Positions 27,324-36,877 of a stretch of 64,000 nucleotides of DNA are shown piece by piece. The position numbers and the translations under genes are program-made. The notes beneath the pieces are model-generated. The model made no database searches, had not been told where the DNA came from, and saw only the letters and a program-made list of their open reading frames with translations. Origin of the DNA: Bacteroides faecium (lineage in GTDB: Bacteria; Bacteroidota; Bacteroidia; Bacteroidales; Bacteroidaceae); NCBI RefSeq assembly GCF_012113595.1, contig NZ_CP050831.1:992001-1056000 (forward strand). Reading direction: 5' to 3'. Every line of letters begins with the position of its first letter. Positions within the stretch are counted from its first letter, which is position 1.

Positions 27324-28538
27324 ATGAAAATCTCTCCCGAAACCCAGCTTTTCATTCGTGAGCACCAGTCGGATGATGTACGCACCCTGGCTTTGCAAGC
27401 TAAAAAGTATCCGGACGTAGATATGCCGACTGCCATCACCCAAATAGCAGGCCGCCAAATAGCTGCCGAGAAAATCCCGTCGTGGAAAGAGATAGAAGAT
27501 ATATGGTATCCGAAACACCTATCAATGGAGCAATGCTCTTCGGAAATCACCGCCCGTTACAAAGCAACTCTCCTGCAAGGCGATTCTCTGACCGACCTTA
27601 CCGCAGGATTCGGAATAGACTGTTCTTTCCTTGCCGCCGGACTCAAATCAGCCACCTACGTAGAACGTCAGGAAGAGCTTTGTGAAATTGCAGCACACAA
27701 CTTTCCCATACTCAACCTGAACCATATAACCGTCAGAAACGAGGATGGAGTAGCCCATCTGAAAGCAATGTCCCCCGTAGACTGTATCTTCCTCGACCCT
27801 GCCCGCCGCAACGAGCACGGCGGTAAAACCGTCGCCATCTCCGACTGCGAACCGGATGTCGCCAAACTGGAAGAGCTTTTACTAAGCAAAGCCAAACTGG
27901 TAATGGTCAAGCTGTCCCCCATGCTCGACCTCTCACTGGCTTTGAAAGAGTTGAAACATACGCAGGAAGTCCACATCATATCCGTCAATAACGAATGTAA
28001 AGAGCTACTATTATTGCTCGGACAAGATACACCGGAAGAAATTCCAATTCATTGCGTGAACCTCTCTACTAAAAGCGAACAGAAAATACAAGGCAAACAG
28101 AAGGAACAAAGAGAACAACACTTCGTTTTCACCCGTGAACAGGAACAACGCGGCGAATGTACCTACACAGACACATTGGAGAATTACCTGTATGAGCCGA
28201 ATACATCTCTCCTGAAAGCCGGTGCCTTCCGCAGTATTGCCGCAGCCTATCCTGTAAAGAAGCTGCATCCTAACAGTCACCTTTACACTTCCGATAGTCT
28301 GATTACAGACTTCCCCGGAAGAACATTCCGCATCGTCAGCCAGTGCAGCTTCAATAAGAAGGAAATAAAAGAGAGCCTGGCAGACCTCAAGAAAGCAAAT
28401 CTTACTGTCCGCAACTTTCCCGCATCGGTAGCCGAACTTCGTAAACGAATCAGCCTGACAGAAGGCGGAGAAGCCTATTTATTTGCCAGCACCCTAAATA
28501 ATGGACAAAAAGTTTTAATACGTTGCGAAAAAGTCTAG
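27324..28538 (+). CDS. Class I SAM-dependent methyltransferase with THUMP-like domain
   Basis: A 404-residue cytoplasmic protein. Residues about 85-230 form a Rossmann methyltransferase domain with motif I DLTAGFGID (91-99), an acidic motif II at VERQE and the catalytic-region motif LDPARR (157-162). The C-terminal part (about 325-404) resembles the THUMP-like domain found in this Bacteroidetes family, with VRNFPASVAELRKR. The resemblance to RsmD-type enzymes suggests an RNA substrate, but the base modified is unknown. It stands between two unrelated genes and is probably housekeeping. Confidence 0.85.
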   Translation: MKISPETQLFIREHQSDDVRTLALQAKKYPDVDMPTAITQIAGRQIAAEKIPSWKEIEDIWYPKHLSMEQCSSEITARYKATLLQGDSLTDLTAGFGIDCSFLAAGLKSATYVERQEELCEIAAHNFPILNLNHITVRNEDGVAHLKAMSPVDCIFLDPARRNEHGGKTVAISDCEPDVAKLEELLLSKAKLVMVKLSPMLDLSLALKELKHTQEVHIISVNNECKELLLLLGQDTPEEIPIHCVNLSTKSEQKIQGKQKEQREQHFVFTREQEQRGECTYTDTLENYLYEPNTSLLKAGAFRSIAAAYPVKKLHPNSHLYTSDSLITDFPGRTFRIVSQCSFNKKEIKESLADLKKANLTVRNFPASVAELRKRISLTEGGEAYLFASTLNNGQKVLIRCEKV

Positions 28539-28547
28539 TTTATTTGC

Positions 28548-28555
28548 TAGTTTTG
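28548..28555 (+). promoter_or_regulatory. Probable promoter of the outer-membrane barrel gene
   Basis: TAGTTTTG fits the -7 box and GTTG near 28522-28525 is a near-match to the -33 box. A short inverted repeat GCTAGTT/AACTAGC (about 28546-28572) overlaps the start site region and might be an operator. Confidence 0.45.
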
Positions 28556-28587
28556 TAAAAACTAACTAGCTAATACATTTATTCAAG

Positions 28588-29235
28588 ATGAATCAAACAC
28601 AAGTGAGAACAATTCTTTTATTGATTGTACTGATTTGCCACACACCTCTCTTTGCGCAGAGGAATTTTGAGCGGCATGAGTTCTCTTTCCATGTCGGCTA
28701 TGGCAATATGTTCAAAGGCACGCCCAGCCTGACATTGAGCACCCACAGCTACCAACGCGAGCTTGCACAAGGCGTTAGCTGGGACGGGCAATACTACTTC
28801 CGACCTCTCAAGCGTTTCATTTTCGGAGCTGTCTACACGGGATTCTCTTCCAAAGGAAGTCATTCGGAAGGGAGCGACCACCTGTTGATTCATTTCATCG
28901 GTGCTCAAATCGGAATGTGCAATGCCAACACAAAACATTGGCAGGTTCGTATGACTGCAGGCCCCGGTGGGATGTTCTTCCGGAACAACAGTCAGGTATT
29001 CGGTAAAACACGAAAAGTAACAGCCGGAAATATCGGGCTTCTTATCAACAGCAACGTCAACTACAAGCTGACTCCCAATTTGGGAATCGGGATAGGAGTA
29101 CAATATCTGGCTACCGGACTTTTCAGAATGAAATCCCATTATCATGGAGAAACAGTCACTGTCAAATTTGACGAGAATCAGGATGCCAACCTCTCCCGTC
29201 TCAATATCTCCGGCGGACTATCTTATTATTTTTAA
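28588..29235 (+). CDS. Secreted outer-membrane beta-barrel protein, uncharacterised
   Basis: A 215-residue protein with a signal peptide (about 1-23, ending LFAQ). Alternating short beta-strands with aromatic girdles (FSFHVGYGN, WDGQYYFRP, FIFGAVYTGF, LNISGGLSYYF) end in phenylalanine, as expected for a small outer-membrane barrel. No known ligand signature is visible. It precedes a small lipoprotein gene by 18 nt and is probably co-transcribed with it. Confidence 0.75.
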   Translation: MNQTQVRTILLLIVLICHTPLFAQRNFERHEFSFHVGYGNMFKGTPSLTLSTHSYQRELAQGVSWDGQYYFRPLKRFIFGAVYTGFSSKGSHSEGSDHLLIHFIGAQIGMCNANTKHWQVRMTAGPGGMFFRNNSQVFGKTRKVTAGNIGLLINSNVNYKLTPNLGIGIGVQYLATGLFRMKSHYHGETVTVKFDENQDANLSRLNISGGLSYYF

Positions 29236-29253
29236 CGAAAACCACCAATAACC

Positions 29254-29730
29254 ATGAAGAAATATATACTCATTCTTCTCTCCATCATCAATTTTTGGAG
29301 CTGTATAGATGACGAAACAGTTGACGTCACAGTAATGCCACCCGCCACAACCACAGGCGAAAATACATTCGGATGTCTCGTAGACGGCTGGCTCTATGTA
29401 GGCGGACGTTATCGGAATTGGGACCAATCCGGATTATGGACCAGCAAATCGTTTTTCTATGACGAAAAAGAAAAACAACTATCTGCTTCTGTTGCCGTAA
29501 ACCCCGATTTTAATATCAGATTCACCATCTTGTCTCCCAAAGAAGGCGAGGAATCTGTCATCACCGACATAAAGTTTGCAGAAAAGGAATTGGAAAACGG
29601 AACAGCCTTTATAAGCCGCTTTGACACAAGCATGAAGATAATCAGCGGTACATTCGGCAACGGCAACCAGCTGACTAACGGACGTTTCGACGTTCACTAC
29701 ACCACGACGTCCACGCCCGACAGCAACTGA
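29254..29730 (+). CDS. Small lipoprotein, DUF6252-like
   Basis: A 158-residue lipoprotein (lipobox NFWSC, Cys17). After a short linker it has a single domain beginning FGCLVDGWLYVGG and ending LTNGRFDVHY, a pattern I associate with DUF6252-type Bacteroidetes lipoproteins of unknown function. It sits 18 nt after the barrel protein gene, so the two may work together at the outer membrane. Confidence 0.65.
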   Translation: MKKYILILLSIINFWSCIDDETVDVTVMPPATTTGENTFGCLVDGWLYVGGRYRNWDQSGLWTSKSFFYDEKEKQLSASVAVNPDFNIRFTILSPKEGEESVITDIKFAEKELENGTAFISRFDTSMKIISGTFGNGNQLTNGRFDVHYTTTSTPDSN

Positions 29731-29821
29731 CAGGCACGCCAAGCTAAGAAAGACATACAATCGTAACATATTTGTTACGCGTTCTTCAATGAACTGTAAA
29801 AAGTAAGAAACGTCAACCCTC

Positions 29822-29829
29822 TACTTTTG
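29822..29829 (+). promoter_or_regulatory. -7 box of the TonB receptor gene
   Basis: TACTTTTG lies 29 nt before the start codon. The -33 region is not a clear match, which would fit an activated promoter. Confidence 0.5.
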
Positions 29830-29858
29830 CAGCAAATAATTAACGCACGCTAACATTT

Positions 29859-32687
29859 ATGAAACGACTTTTAAAATTACTCTCATTCGCTCTTTTAATG
29901 ATGAGCACAAGCGGCAGCACTTTCGCAGAAGAGAGAGTGAACGTAGTCAAACAAGGGACTATCCGCGGACGAATTGTAGACACTTCCAAACAGATTCTTC
30001 CGGGAGCATCCATTTACATCGAAAACCTGAAAACCGGAGTGACCAGTGATGTCAACGGTTACTACACATTCGCCAATCTTACACCGGGCACATACACCGT
30101 AAAAGTCAGTTATGTAGGTTACTCACCCGTTGAAATGAAAATCACCATCCCTGCCGGAAAGACACTCGAAAAAGACGTAGTGCTCAATGAGGGACTGGAA
30201 TTGCAGGAAGTAGTGGTAGGCGGCGCTTTCCAGGGCCAACGCCGTGCCATCAATTCGCAAAAGAACCAATTAGGAATCACCAATATCGTTTCTGCCGACC
30301 AGGTCGGAAAATTTCCCGACTCCAATATAGGCGATGCCCTGAAACGTATCTCAGGCATCAACGTACAATATGATCAGGGAGAGGCCCGCTTCGGACAAGT
30401 CCGCGGAACTTCTGCCGACCTTAGTTCGGTGACTATCAACGGCAACCGTGTCCCGTCTGCCGAAGGAGACACCCGCAACGTGCAATTAGACCTAATTCCT
30501 TCCGACATGATTCAGACCATCGAAGTCAATAAGGTAGTCACCCCGGATATGGACGGTGACGCTATCGGCGGTTCCATCAACCTGATCACCAAGAACTCAC
30601 CTTATAAACGCACCATCGCAGCCACTGCCGGAAGCGGTTACAACTGGATAAGCGAAAAAGCGCAGCTAAACCTCGGCTTCACTTACGGCGACCGTTTCTT
30701 TCATGATAAACTGGGAGTAATACTATCCGCTTCTTATCAGAATGCCCCCTCAGGTTCGGACGACGTAGAGTTTGTATGGGGCCAGGATTCCGAAGGTACT
30801 CTCTGCCTGACGGACTATCAAATCCGCCAGTACTACGTCACCCGCGAACGCCAAAGTTACTCCGCAGCTTTCGACTGGGACATCAACGCCAACCACAAAC
30901 TGACTTTCAAAGGCATCTTCAACAACCGTAACGACTGGGAAAACCGCTACCGTCTTACCTTGAAAGACCTCAACAAAGATGTCAACAAGAAAAAAGAAGG
31001 AGCCATAGCCGACAATAACGCAAGCGTACGCCTGCAGACCAAAGCCGGAAGCTCCAACAACCGCAACGCCCGACTCGAACGTCAGCGTACAATGGACTTC
31101 ACCCTCGGCGGCGAACATCTCTTCGGCAAATTATCCATGGACTGGAATGCTTCCTACGCCCGTGCTTCCGAAGAACGCCCCAACGAACGCTACCTAGGCT
31201 ATGAACTGAAGAAACAAAAATTCGATATAGACCTCAATGACATCCGCCGGCCGTTTGCCACAGCGCAGGAAGGCTCCACGCTTGTACTGAACGAAGACTT
31301 CAAGTTGCAGGAACTGACAGAACAACAGGAAGACATCGTAGAAGAAGACCTGAAATTCTCAATGAACTTCAAGTTGCCGCTAGCGAAAGGATTCTATAGC
31401 AACAAACTTCGTTTCGGCGGTAAGATAGTAAGCAAGAGCAAAGACAAAGACCTGGAGTTCTATGAGTACGAACCTACCGCGGACAATGAAAACGCTTTCA
31501 AAGAAAACAGCTTCGCCCATGTCACCGAGCAAAGCAGAAAAGGATATATGCCGGGCGAAAAATACAAAGCAGGCTCGTTTATCAGCAAAGAATATACAGG
31601 CGGATTAGACCTGAACAACAGCAACTTATTCACCAAAACCGAAAACCTCGAAGAACTGGCAGGGGAATACAAAGCCAAAGAAACCGTCACAGCCGGCTAT
31701 ATCCGTTTCGACCAAAACTTCGGAAAGAAACTAAGTGCCATGGCAGGAATACGTATCGAACACACACATCTGAAATACAACGGCCGCAAACTGACCCTAG
31801 ACGCAGACGGCGACCCCGAATCACTGACCGTAACGCCCGACGCAAAAGATAATTATCTGAATATCCTGCCTTCCATCCTGCTTAAATATGATGTTAGCGA
31901 CGATTTCAAGATTCGCGGCTCATTCACTGAAACACTTTCCCGCCCGAAATACTCGGCACTGATTCCGAATGTCAACATCAACAACAAAGACAATGAACTG
32001 ACACTGGGAAATCCGGAACTGAAACCGACCACCTCTTTCAACTTCGACCTTAGTGCCGACTATTACTTCAAAAGTGTAGGTCTTGTAAGTCTCGGCATTT
32101 TCTACAAAGACATCAACGACTTCATCGTGACACAGACAAGCCGCGGATACGAATACGAAGGCAACTCCTACGATAAATTCATGCAACCGAAGAATGCCGG
32201 CGACGCCAATCTTCTCGGGGTAGAAATCGGTTATCAACGTGACTTCGGCTTTATCGCCCCCGCCCTGAAATGTATCGGATTCTACGGAAACTATACCTAT
32301 ACCCACAGCAAAGTAAACAACTTCAACTTCGAAGGACGCGAGAATGAAAAAGACCTGAGACTACCGGGTTCTCCCGAACATACCGCAAACGCTTCTCTCT
32401 ACTTCGAAAAAGCAGGCCTCAACATTCGCCTGTCCTACAACTTCGCTTCCGACTTCATCGACGAAATGGGCGAAAGTTCTTTCTACGACCGCTACTATGA
32501 CAAAGTGGACTACATGGATCTGAACGCAAGCTACACATTCGGCAAAAAACTGAAAACAACTTTCTATGCCGAAGCCAACAACTTGCTGAACCAACCGTTG
32601 CGTTACTATCAGGGAACGAAAGACCGCACCATGCAATCCGAACACTACGGTGTAAAGATTAATGCCGGCGTAAAAATCAACTTCTAA
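29859..32687 (+). CDS. TonB-dependent receptor (not SusC type)
   Basis: A 942-residue outer-membrane receptor. It has a signal peptide (1-23), a carboxypeptidase regulatory-like domain (about 33-112; GTIRGRIVDTS, SDVNGYYTFANL), the conserved ELQEVVVGGAF, a plug (about 135-245; DALKRISGINVQYDQGEARFG and MDGDAIGGSINLITK) and a barrel ending INAGVKINF. It lacks the SusC IGYG signature and has no SusD partner. The next gene encodes a secreted metallophosphoesterase, so uptake of a phosphorylated or phosphate-releasing substrate is a reasonable inference, but not shown by the sequence. Confidence 0.92.
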   Translation: MKRLLKLLSFALLMMSTSGSTFAEERVNVVKQGTIRGRIVDTSKQILPGASIYIENLKTGVTSDVNGYYTFANLTPGTYTVKVSYVGYSPVEMKITIPAGKTLEKDVVLNEGLELQEVVVGGAFQGQRRAINSQKNQLGITNIVSADQVGKFPDSNIGDALKRISGINVQYDQGEARFGQVRGTSADLSSVTINGNRVPSAEGDTRNVQLDLIPSDMIQTIEVNKVVTPDMDGDAIGGSINLITKNSPYKRTIAATAGSGYNWISEKAQLNLGFTYGDRFFHDKLGVILSASYQNAPSGSDDVEFVWGQDSEGTLCLTDYQIRQYYVTRERQSYSAAFDWDINANHKLTFKGIFNNRNDWENRYRLTLKDLNKDVNKKKEGAIADNNASVRLQTKAGSSNNRNARLERQRTMDFTLGGEHLFGKLSMDWNASYARASEERPNERYLGYELKKQKFDIDLNDIRRPFATAQEGSTLVLNEDFKLQELTEQQEDIVEEDLKFSMNFKLPLAKGFYSNKLRFGGKIVSKSKDKDLEFYEYEPTADNENAFKENSFAHVTEQSRKGYMPGEKYKAGSFISKEYTGGLDLNNSNLFTKTENLEELAGEYKAKETVTAGYIRFDQNFGKKLSAMAGIRIEHTHLKYNGRKLTLDADGDPESLTVTPDAKDNYLNILPSILLKYDVSDDFKIRGSFTETLSRPKYSALIPNVNINNKDNELTLGNPELKPTTSFNFDLSADYYFKSVGLVSLGIFYKDINDFIVTQTSRGYEYEGNSYDKFMQPKNAGDANLLGVEIGYQRDFGFIAPALKCIGFYGNYTYTHSKVNNFNFEGRENEKDLRLPGSPEHTANASLYFEKAGLNIRLSYNFASDFIDEMGESSFYDRYYDKVDYMDLNASYTFGKKLKTTFYAEANNLLNQPLRYYQGTKDRTMQSEHYGVKINAGVKINF

Positions 32688-32708
32688 CGATATAAAAAAG
32701 ACAGCATC

Positions 32709-32796
32709 CGTTCCTTTAAAAGAAACACCCCGTTGGTTTAAAAGGAACGAAGCGTTGGTTTAAAAGAAACGCCCTCTTCCTTTAAAACAAAAAAAA
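32709..32796 (+). repeat. Array of four 22-bp repeats with a TTTAAAAG core
   Basis: Three and a half to four units start at 32709, 32731, 32753 and 32775, each exactly 22 nt. Each contains a (G)TT(CC/GG)TTTAAAAGRAAC-like imperfect palindrome followed by a short variable tail. The array fills the gap between the TonB receptor stop codon and the phosphoesterase gene. No open reading frame or T-run accompanies it. Confidence 0.8.
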
Positions 32797-32851
32797 CGAG
32801 GGATATCCAGTATAAGAAATCAACATATAAATCATTAATAACCAATCCAAT

Positions 32852-33784
32852 ATGAAGGTAAAAAGTTTATTCATTCTTCTCCTGTTCTCCATCTGTACAG
32901 TCATCCAGGCACAGATAGCTGACTATTCCATTTTTGACAAGAAATTCAACTTCTACATTGCCAATGACCTGGGTCGCAACGGCTACTATGACCAAAAGCC
33001 AATCGCCGAACAAATGGGCACAATGGCGGAAGAGATCGGTCCCGAATTTGTACTTGCCACCGGAGATATTCATCATTTCGAAGGAGTACGCAGCGTGAAC
33101 GACCCGCTGTGGATGACCAACTACGAACTCATCTACTCTCATCCGGAACTGATGATTGACTGGTTTCCCGTCTTAGGCAACCACGAATATCGTGGAAACA
33201 CGCAGGCCGTACTGGATTACACCAACGTCAGCCGTCGCTGGTCAATGCCTGCCCGTTACTACACGAAAGCGTTCGAAGAAAAAGGTGCTACCATCCGCAT
33301 CATTTGGCTCGATACGGCTCCGCTCATTGACAAATACCGCAACGAAACCGACCAATATCCTGATGCCTGCAAGCAAGACGCCAGCGAACAGTTGGCATGG
33401 CTGGATTCCGTACTGACCAATGCCAAAGAAGACTGGATTATCGTAGCCGGACATCATCCGATTTATGCCTACACACCGAAAGATGAAAGCGAGCGCCTGG
33501 ATATGCAGAAACGTGTAGATTCTATTTTGCGGAAACATAAAGTAGATATGTACATTTGCGGACATATCCATAACTTCCAGCATATCAGAGTCTCCGGAAG
33601 CGATATCGACTATATCGTCAATTCGGCCGGTTCACTGGCACGCAAAGTAGAGCCGATTGAAGGCACCAAGTTCTGTAGCCCCGAACCGGGTTTCTCTGTC
33701 TGTTCCATCGACAAGAAAGAACTTAATTTACGTATGATTGATAAAAAGGGAAATGTGCTTTACACAGTCACCCGAAAGAAATAA
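32852..33784 (+). CDS. Secreted metallophosphoesterase (calcineurin-like)
   Basis: A 310-residue protein with a signal peptide (1-20, ending IQAQ). All metal-binding blocks of the calcineurin-like superfamily are present: NDLGRNG (Asp39), ATGDIHH (Asp72), GNHEY (Asn110, His111), VAGHHP and CGHIHNFQH. Such enzymes bind two metals and hydrolyse phosphate mono- or diesters; the compact purple-acid-phosphatase-like layout favours a monoesterase. It follows a TonB receptor across a short repeat array and is probably its periplasmic partner. Substrate unknown. Confidence 0.9.
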   Translation: MKVKSLFILLLFSICTVIQAQIADYSIFDKKFNFYIANDLGRNGYYDQKPIAEQMGTMAEEIGPEFVLATGDIHHFEGVRSVNDPLWMTNYELIYSHPELMIDWFPVLGNHEYRGNTQAVLDYTNVSRRWSMPARYYTKAFEEKGATIRIIWLDTAPLIDKYRNETDQYPDACKQDASEQLAWLDSVLTNAKEDWIIVAGHHPIYAYTPKDESERLDMQKRVDSILRKHKVDMYICGHIHNFQHIRVSGSDIDYIVNSAGSLARKVEPIEGTKFCSPEPGFSVCSIDKKELNLRMIDKKGNVLYTVTRKK

Positions 33785-33816
33785 ATTCTACTCTCAGTGA
33801 AAAAACACACAACCCG

Positions 33817-33850
33817 GGGTGTCTCCTTCGCGATGAAAGGGACACCTCTT
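33817..33850. terminator. Bidirectional terminator-like hairpin between converging genes
   Basis: GGTGTC pairs with GACACC and the stem continues inward with a wobble and one mismatch. It lies between the ends of the phosphoesterase (plus) and the mechanosensitive channel gene (minus). Confidence 0.6.
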
Positions 33851-33880
33851 ATTTTCTATCTTTATTTGTTTCAGATGTAT

Positions 33881-35719
33881 TTATGCCTTTTCAGCAGTAT
33901 CCGAAGACTTACTTCTACTCAGGTCATCTTTTGGAGTCGTCGTCTCGTTTCCATCCCGCACAGCCATGTAATGCGGTGACATGATTTCTATTCCCGCTTC
34001 ATTGAACTTATCCTGGATATTCTGATACAAATCCGAATAAATTTGCGACATCCGGTTGGCATCCTTGATATAGGCATTAATCTGATAGACCGGATACCAG
34101 TCGCTCAGTGAAGTTTCAAGCACGAACGGACGCGGGTCATCCACCACACCCGGGGTATTCAATGCCGCTTCAATCAGCAAAGGATTCACCCGTCGCCAAG
34201 GCACATCATAACCTATCGACACTTCAGTGTGGATAATCAAACCATACTCACGCGCCGAAGTACTGTAATTCACCGTATGCGATGACATGATAAATGAATT
34301 AGGCACGGTGACCACTTCATTTTTAGGTGTACGGATACGGGTGACAAGAGGAGTTTTTTCTATAATATTTCCGATGGTATCGTTCAACTTAATCCGGTCG
34401 CCCATCTTGAACGGACGCATATAGGTAATCACCAGTCCGGCAATGATATTACCGATAACCGTACTTGAGCCGAGCGAAACAATCAATCCGACAAAGACGG
34501 AGATTCCCTGGAACACACCGGAACTAGCCCCCGGCAGATAAGGGTAAATCATCGCAATCATAAATGCATAAAGCAGAAATCGGATGATATGGAAAGTCGG
34601 CATCGCCCAGTCCGGGTAGAAACCGTTAAATTTAAGGCGTCCCGCCTCTACCTCACGTGCCAGATAAAGCACCAGACGCACCAGATACTTCACCGCATAC
34701 CAGATAACGATGATAGTGAACAACTTGGGAATATAATCCACGATACTGACAAAGATACCCCGAATCGGATTCCATATATATCCCAGCAATCGGTATGCCA
34801 GCCCTTCTGTCTGCGGGAATATAATAAAAATAAGAGGAACGGTGAACAGCAGTTGCAACGCCATCAGGATATACCGCCCTACACTGGCGAGAAAGACCAG
34901 CAGGTTGGCTTGCTTCTGGGTATCAAGCAATTCATATCCTTGAATAGAGACAGGCTTTATCTTCGTATCCTTCAAACGCAGGATGCGTGCTTTCAATTTA
35001 TGGAACAGCCAGTTTGTGAGACGGAAAAGTAAATACTGTCCGACAATCACCAGTACGAAATAAAGAATCCGCTTTGCCATCCGCCAAATGCTATGTTCAG
35101 CCTTCATCTCATGCAGTTTGGAGACAACATTCTCCCGTCTCTCTTTGGCTAGAGAGTCGCGGGAAACCCCTTCCCACAATGCATCCTGGTCTGTAAGGGA
35201 AAGCAACACCTTATTGCCATACATCAAATCGGAGACAATATCCGAATGGTCGATAGAAACAGAATCGGGACGGAGATTGAAGCGTTTTCCCAGTTCCTCA
35301 ACTGCCGCGCCTGTCATTTGCGCCCGTTGCTGGGGAGTATATCCGCCACGTTTGGTAAAAAGATAGAATAAGGTATCGCCATCCGCCACTACAGGTATTC
35401 CCTTCGTGAACTGACGCAAAGAGTCGATGCGTTGACGTTGCTGAGCGTATTTCACGGAATCGGCGGTAGCCATCTGGAGTTTCATCTGCTCCATTTCCAT
35501 GCGCATGTTCGCTTCATTGAGCCGGGATTCTTCCAATGTCTTTTGCAGGCCTGCCACATAGGCAGAGTCCGAATCCCGCTTCAAAGCGGGATGTGTCTCG
35601 GCTATGGTATCTCCGGCAAATATCTTTTTAACAGCTTGTTCCAACTGTGCCTGAGCCCCCATTGCAAAGGAAGACACCAGCAACACCAGTACTAATCTTT
35701 TTATTCTATTTATTTCCAT
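33881..35719 (-). CDS. MscS-family mechanosensitive ion channel
   Basis: A 612-residue protein. A signal peptide (1-24) is followed by a periplasmic coiled-coil-rich region (about 40-210), then about five membrane segments between residues 215 and 445. Next comes the MscS core, with the pore helix region GLIVSLGSSTVIGNIIAGL and the beta-domain entry FKMGDRIKL. A C-terminal alpha/beta cage domain follows and ends in a charged Ser/Lys-rich tail. Family channels open under membrane tension and release solutes during osmotic downshock. The long periplasmic N-terminus is an extended MscS variant. Its promoter region faces that of the antiporter gene. Confidence 0.92.
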   Translation of the reverse strand: MEINRIKRLVLVLLVSSFAMGAQAQLEQAVKKIFAGDTIAETHPALKRDSDSAYVAGLQKTLEESRLNEANMRMEMEQMKLQMATADSVKYAQQRQRIDSLRQFTKGIPVVADGDTLFYLFTKRGGYTPQQRAQMTGAAVEELGKRFNLRPDSVSIDHSDIVSDLMYGNKVLLSLTDQDALWEGVSRDSLAKERRENVVSKLHEMKAEHSIWRMAKRILYFVLVIVGQYLLFRLTNWLFHKLKARILRLKDTKIKPVSIQGYELLDTQKQANLLVFLASVGRYILMALQLLFTVPLIFIIFPQTEGLAYRLLGYIWNPIRGIFVSIVDYIPKLFTIIVIWYAVKYLVRLVLYLAREVEAGRLKFNGFYPDWAMPTFHIIRFLLYAFMIAMIYPYLPGASSGVFQGISVFVGLIVSLGSSTVIGNIIAGLVITYMRPFKMGDRIKLNDTIGNIIEKTPLVTRIRTPKNEVVTVPNSFIMSSHTVNYSTSAREYGLIIHTEVSIGYDVPWRRVNPLLIEAALNTPGVVDDPRPFVLETSLSDWYPVYQINAYIKDANRMSQIYSDLYQNIQDKFNEAGIEIMSPHYMAVRDGNETTTPKDDLSRSKSSDTAEKA

Positions 35720-35776
35720 ATCCTATTATTCGCAGATAGTGAATGAAGGTTAATCTCTTTTTTAATTAAAACAGAG

Positions 35777-35784
35777 CAAACATA
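35777..35784 (-). promoter_or_regulatory. Probable -7 box of the MscS gene
   Basis: On the minus strand TATGTTTG fits TAnnTTTG, about 58 nt before the start codon. It lies close to the divergent antiporter promoter, so the two could influence each other. Confidence 0.45.
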
Positions 35785-35793
35785 CGGATTGTT

Positions 35794-35827
35794 TTTGACA
35801 TATCAACTCCCAAAATGATTATCTTTG
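35794..35827 (+). promoter_or_regulatory. Promoter of the antiporter gene
   Basis: TTTG (35794-35797) and TATCTTTG (35820-35827) have 22 nt between them. The box overlaps a possible upstream ATG at 35815, which argues that translation starts at 35848. Confidence 0.6.
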
Positions 35828-35847
35828 CCACCAAACGGATAAAAATT

Positions 35848-36837
35848 ATGAATATATTGTTTCTTATAGGAGGACTTATCCTCATTCTTTTAGGAGCTAA
35901 CGGATTAACGGACGGCTCGGCTTCAGTAGCCAAACGCTTTCGTATCCCGCCCATCGTTATCGGGCTTACCATCGTCGCATTCGGTACTTCCGCCCCGGAA
36001 CTGACGGTCAGTGTTTCTTCCGCCCTCAAAGGCAGTGCGGATATTGCCATAGGTAATGTGGTGGGAAGTAATATCTTCAACACACTGATGATTGTAGGTT
36101 GCACCGCCCTGTTTGCCCCGATTGTCATCACCCGGAATACACTAAGAAAGGAGATACCGCTCTGCATACTTTCTTCTATCGTCCTGCTGGTCTGCGCCAA
36201 TGATGTCTTTTTGGATAAAGCGTCGGAGAATATTCTGAACAGGGTAGACGGTTTATTGCTACTTTGTTTCTTCGCCATCTTCATGGGATATACCTTCGCC
36301 ATTGCCCGTACTCCGTCCACGCCTGTGGCAGGTGATGCACAGCACCCCGCCCCGCCTGCCGAGGAAGATGAAATCAAATTGCTTCCGTGGTGGAAATCCA
36401 CCCTTTATATCCTTGGCGGACTCGCCGCACTTATTTATGGCGGACAATTATTCGTCAATGGAGCTACGGGTATTGCCCGCAACCTGGGTGTAAGCGAATC
36501 CATTATCGGCTTGACGCTGGTAGCCGCAGGTACTTCCCTGCCGGAACTTGCCACTTCCATCGTAGCCGCACTGAAAAAGAATCCCGAGATTGCCATTGGA
36601 AATGTGATCGGCAGCAATCTCTTTAATATCTTCTTCGTACTGGGATGCAGTGCCAGCATTACCCCGCTCCGCCTAAGCGGAATCACTAATTTCGACTTAT
36701 TCACGCTGGTAGGTTCGTGTATCCTGCTTTGGTTCTTCGGGCTGTTCTTTGCCAAACGGACGATTACACGAATAGAGGGAAGTATCATGATACTTTGCTA
36801 TGTGGCATATACAGTGGTGCTGATTTATAATACATAA
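35848..36837 (+). CDS. Calcium/sodium antiporter, CaCA family (YrbG-like)
   Basis: A 329-residue inner-membrane protein with about ten membrane helices in two inverted halves. The two alpha-repeats are intact: FGTSAPELTVSVSSAL with GNVVGSNIFNT in the first half, and AGTSLPELATSIVAAL with GNVIGSNLFNI in the second. The acidic Glu of each GTS.PE motif is the ion-binding residue in this family. Length and layout match bacterial YrbG-type exchangers, although the cation actually moved has rarely been established. The start at 35848 is preferred over 35815 because the latter lies inside the promoter. Confidence 0.93.
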   Translation: MNILFLIGGLILILLGANGLTDGSASVAKRFRIPPIVIGLTIVAFGTSAPELTVSVSSALKGSADIAIGNVVGSNIFNTLMIVGCTALFAPIVITRNTLRKEIPLCILSSIVLLVCANDVFLDKASENILNRVDGLLLLCFFAIFMGYTFAIARTPSTPVAGDAQHPAPPAEEDEIKLLPWWKSTLYILGGLAALIYGGQLFVNGATGIARNLGVSESIIGLTLVAAGTSLPELATSIVAALKKNPEIAIGNVIGSNLFNIFFVLGCSASITPLRLSGITNFDLFTLVGSCILLWFFGLFFAKRTITRIEGSIMILCYVAYTVVLIYNT

Positions 36838-36877
36838 ATCAGAATCCCTGTAGTCCATGTACAAACTTGCTTCGAAA

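Noticed and set aside
33797..33979. Short open frame after the phosphoesterase gene
   Set aside because: It runs through the terminator hairpin and into the 3' end of the channel gene on the other strand.
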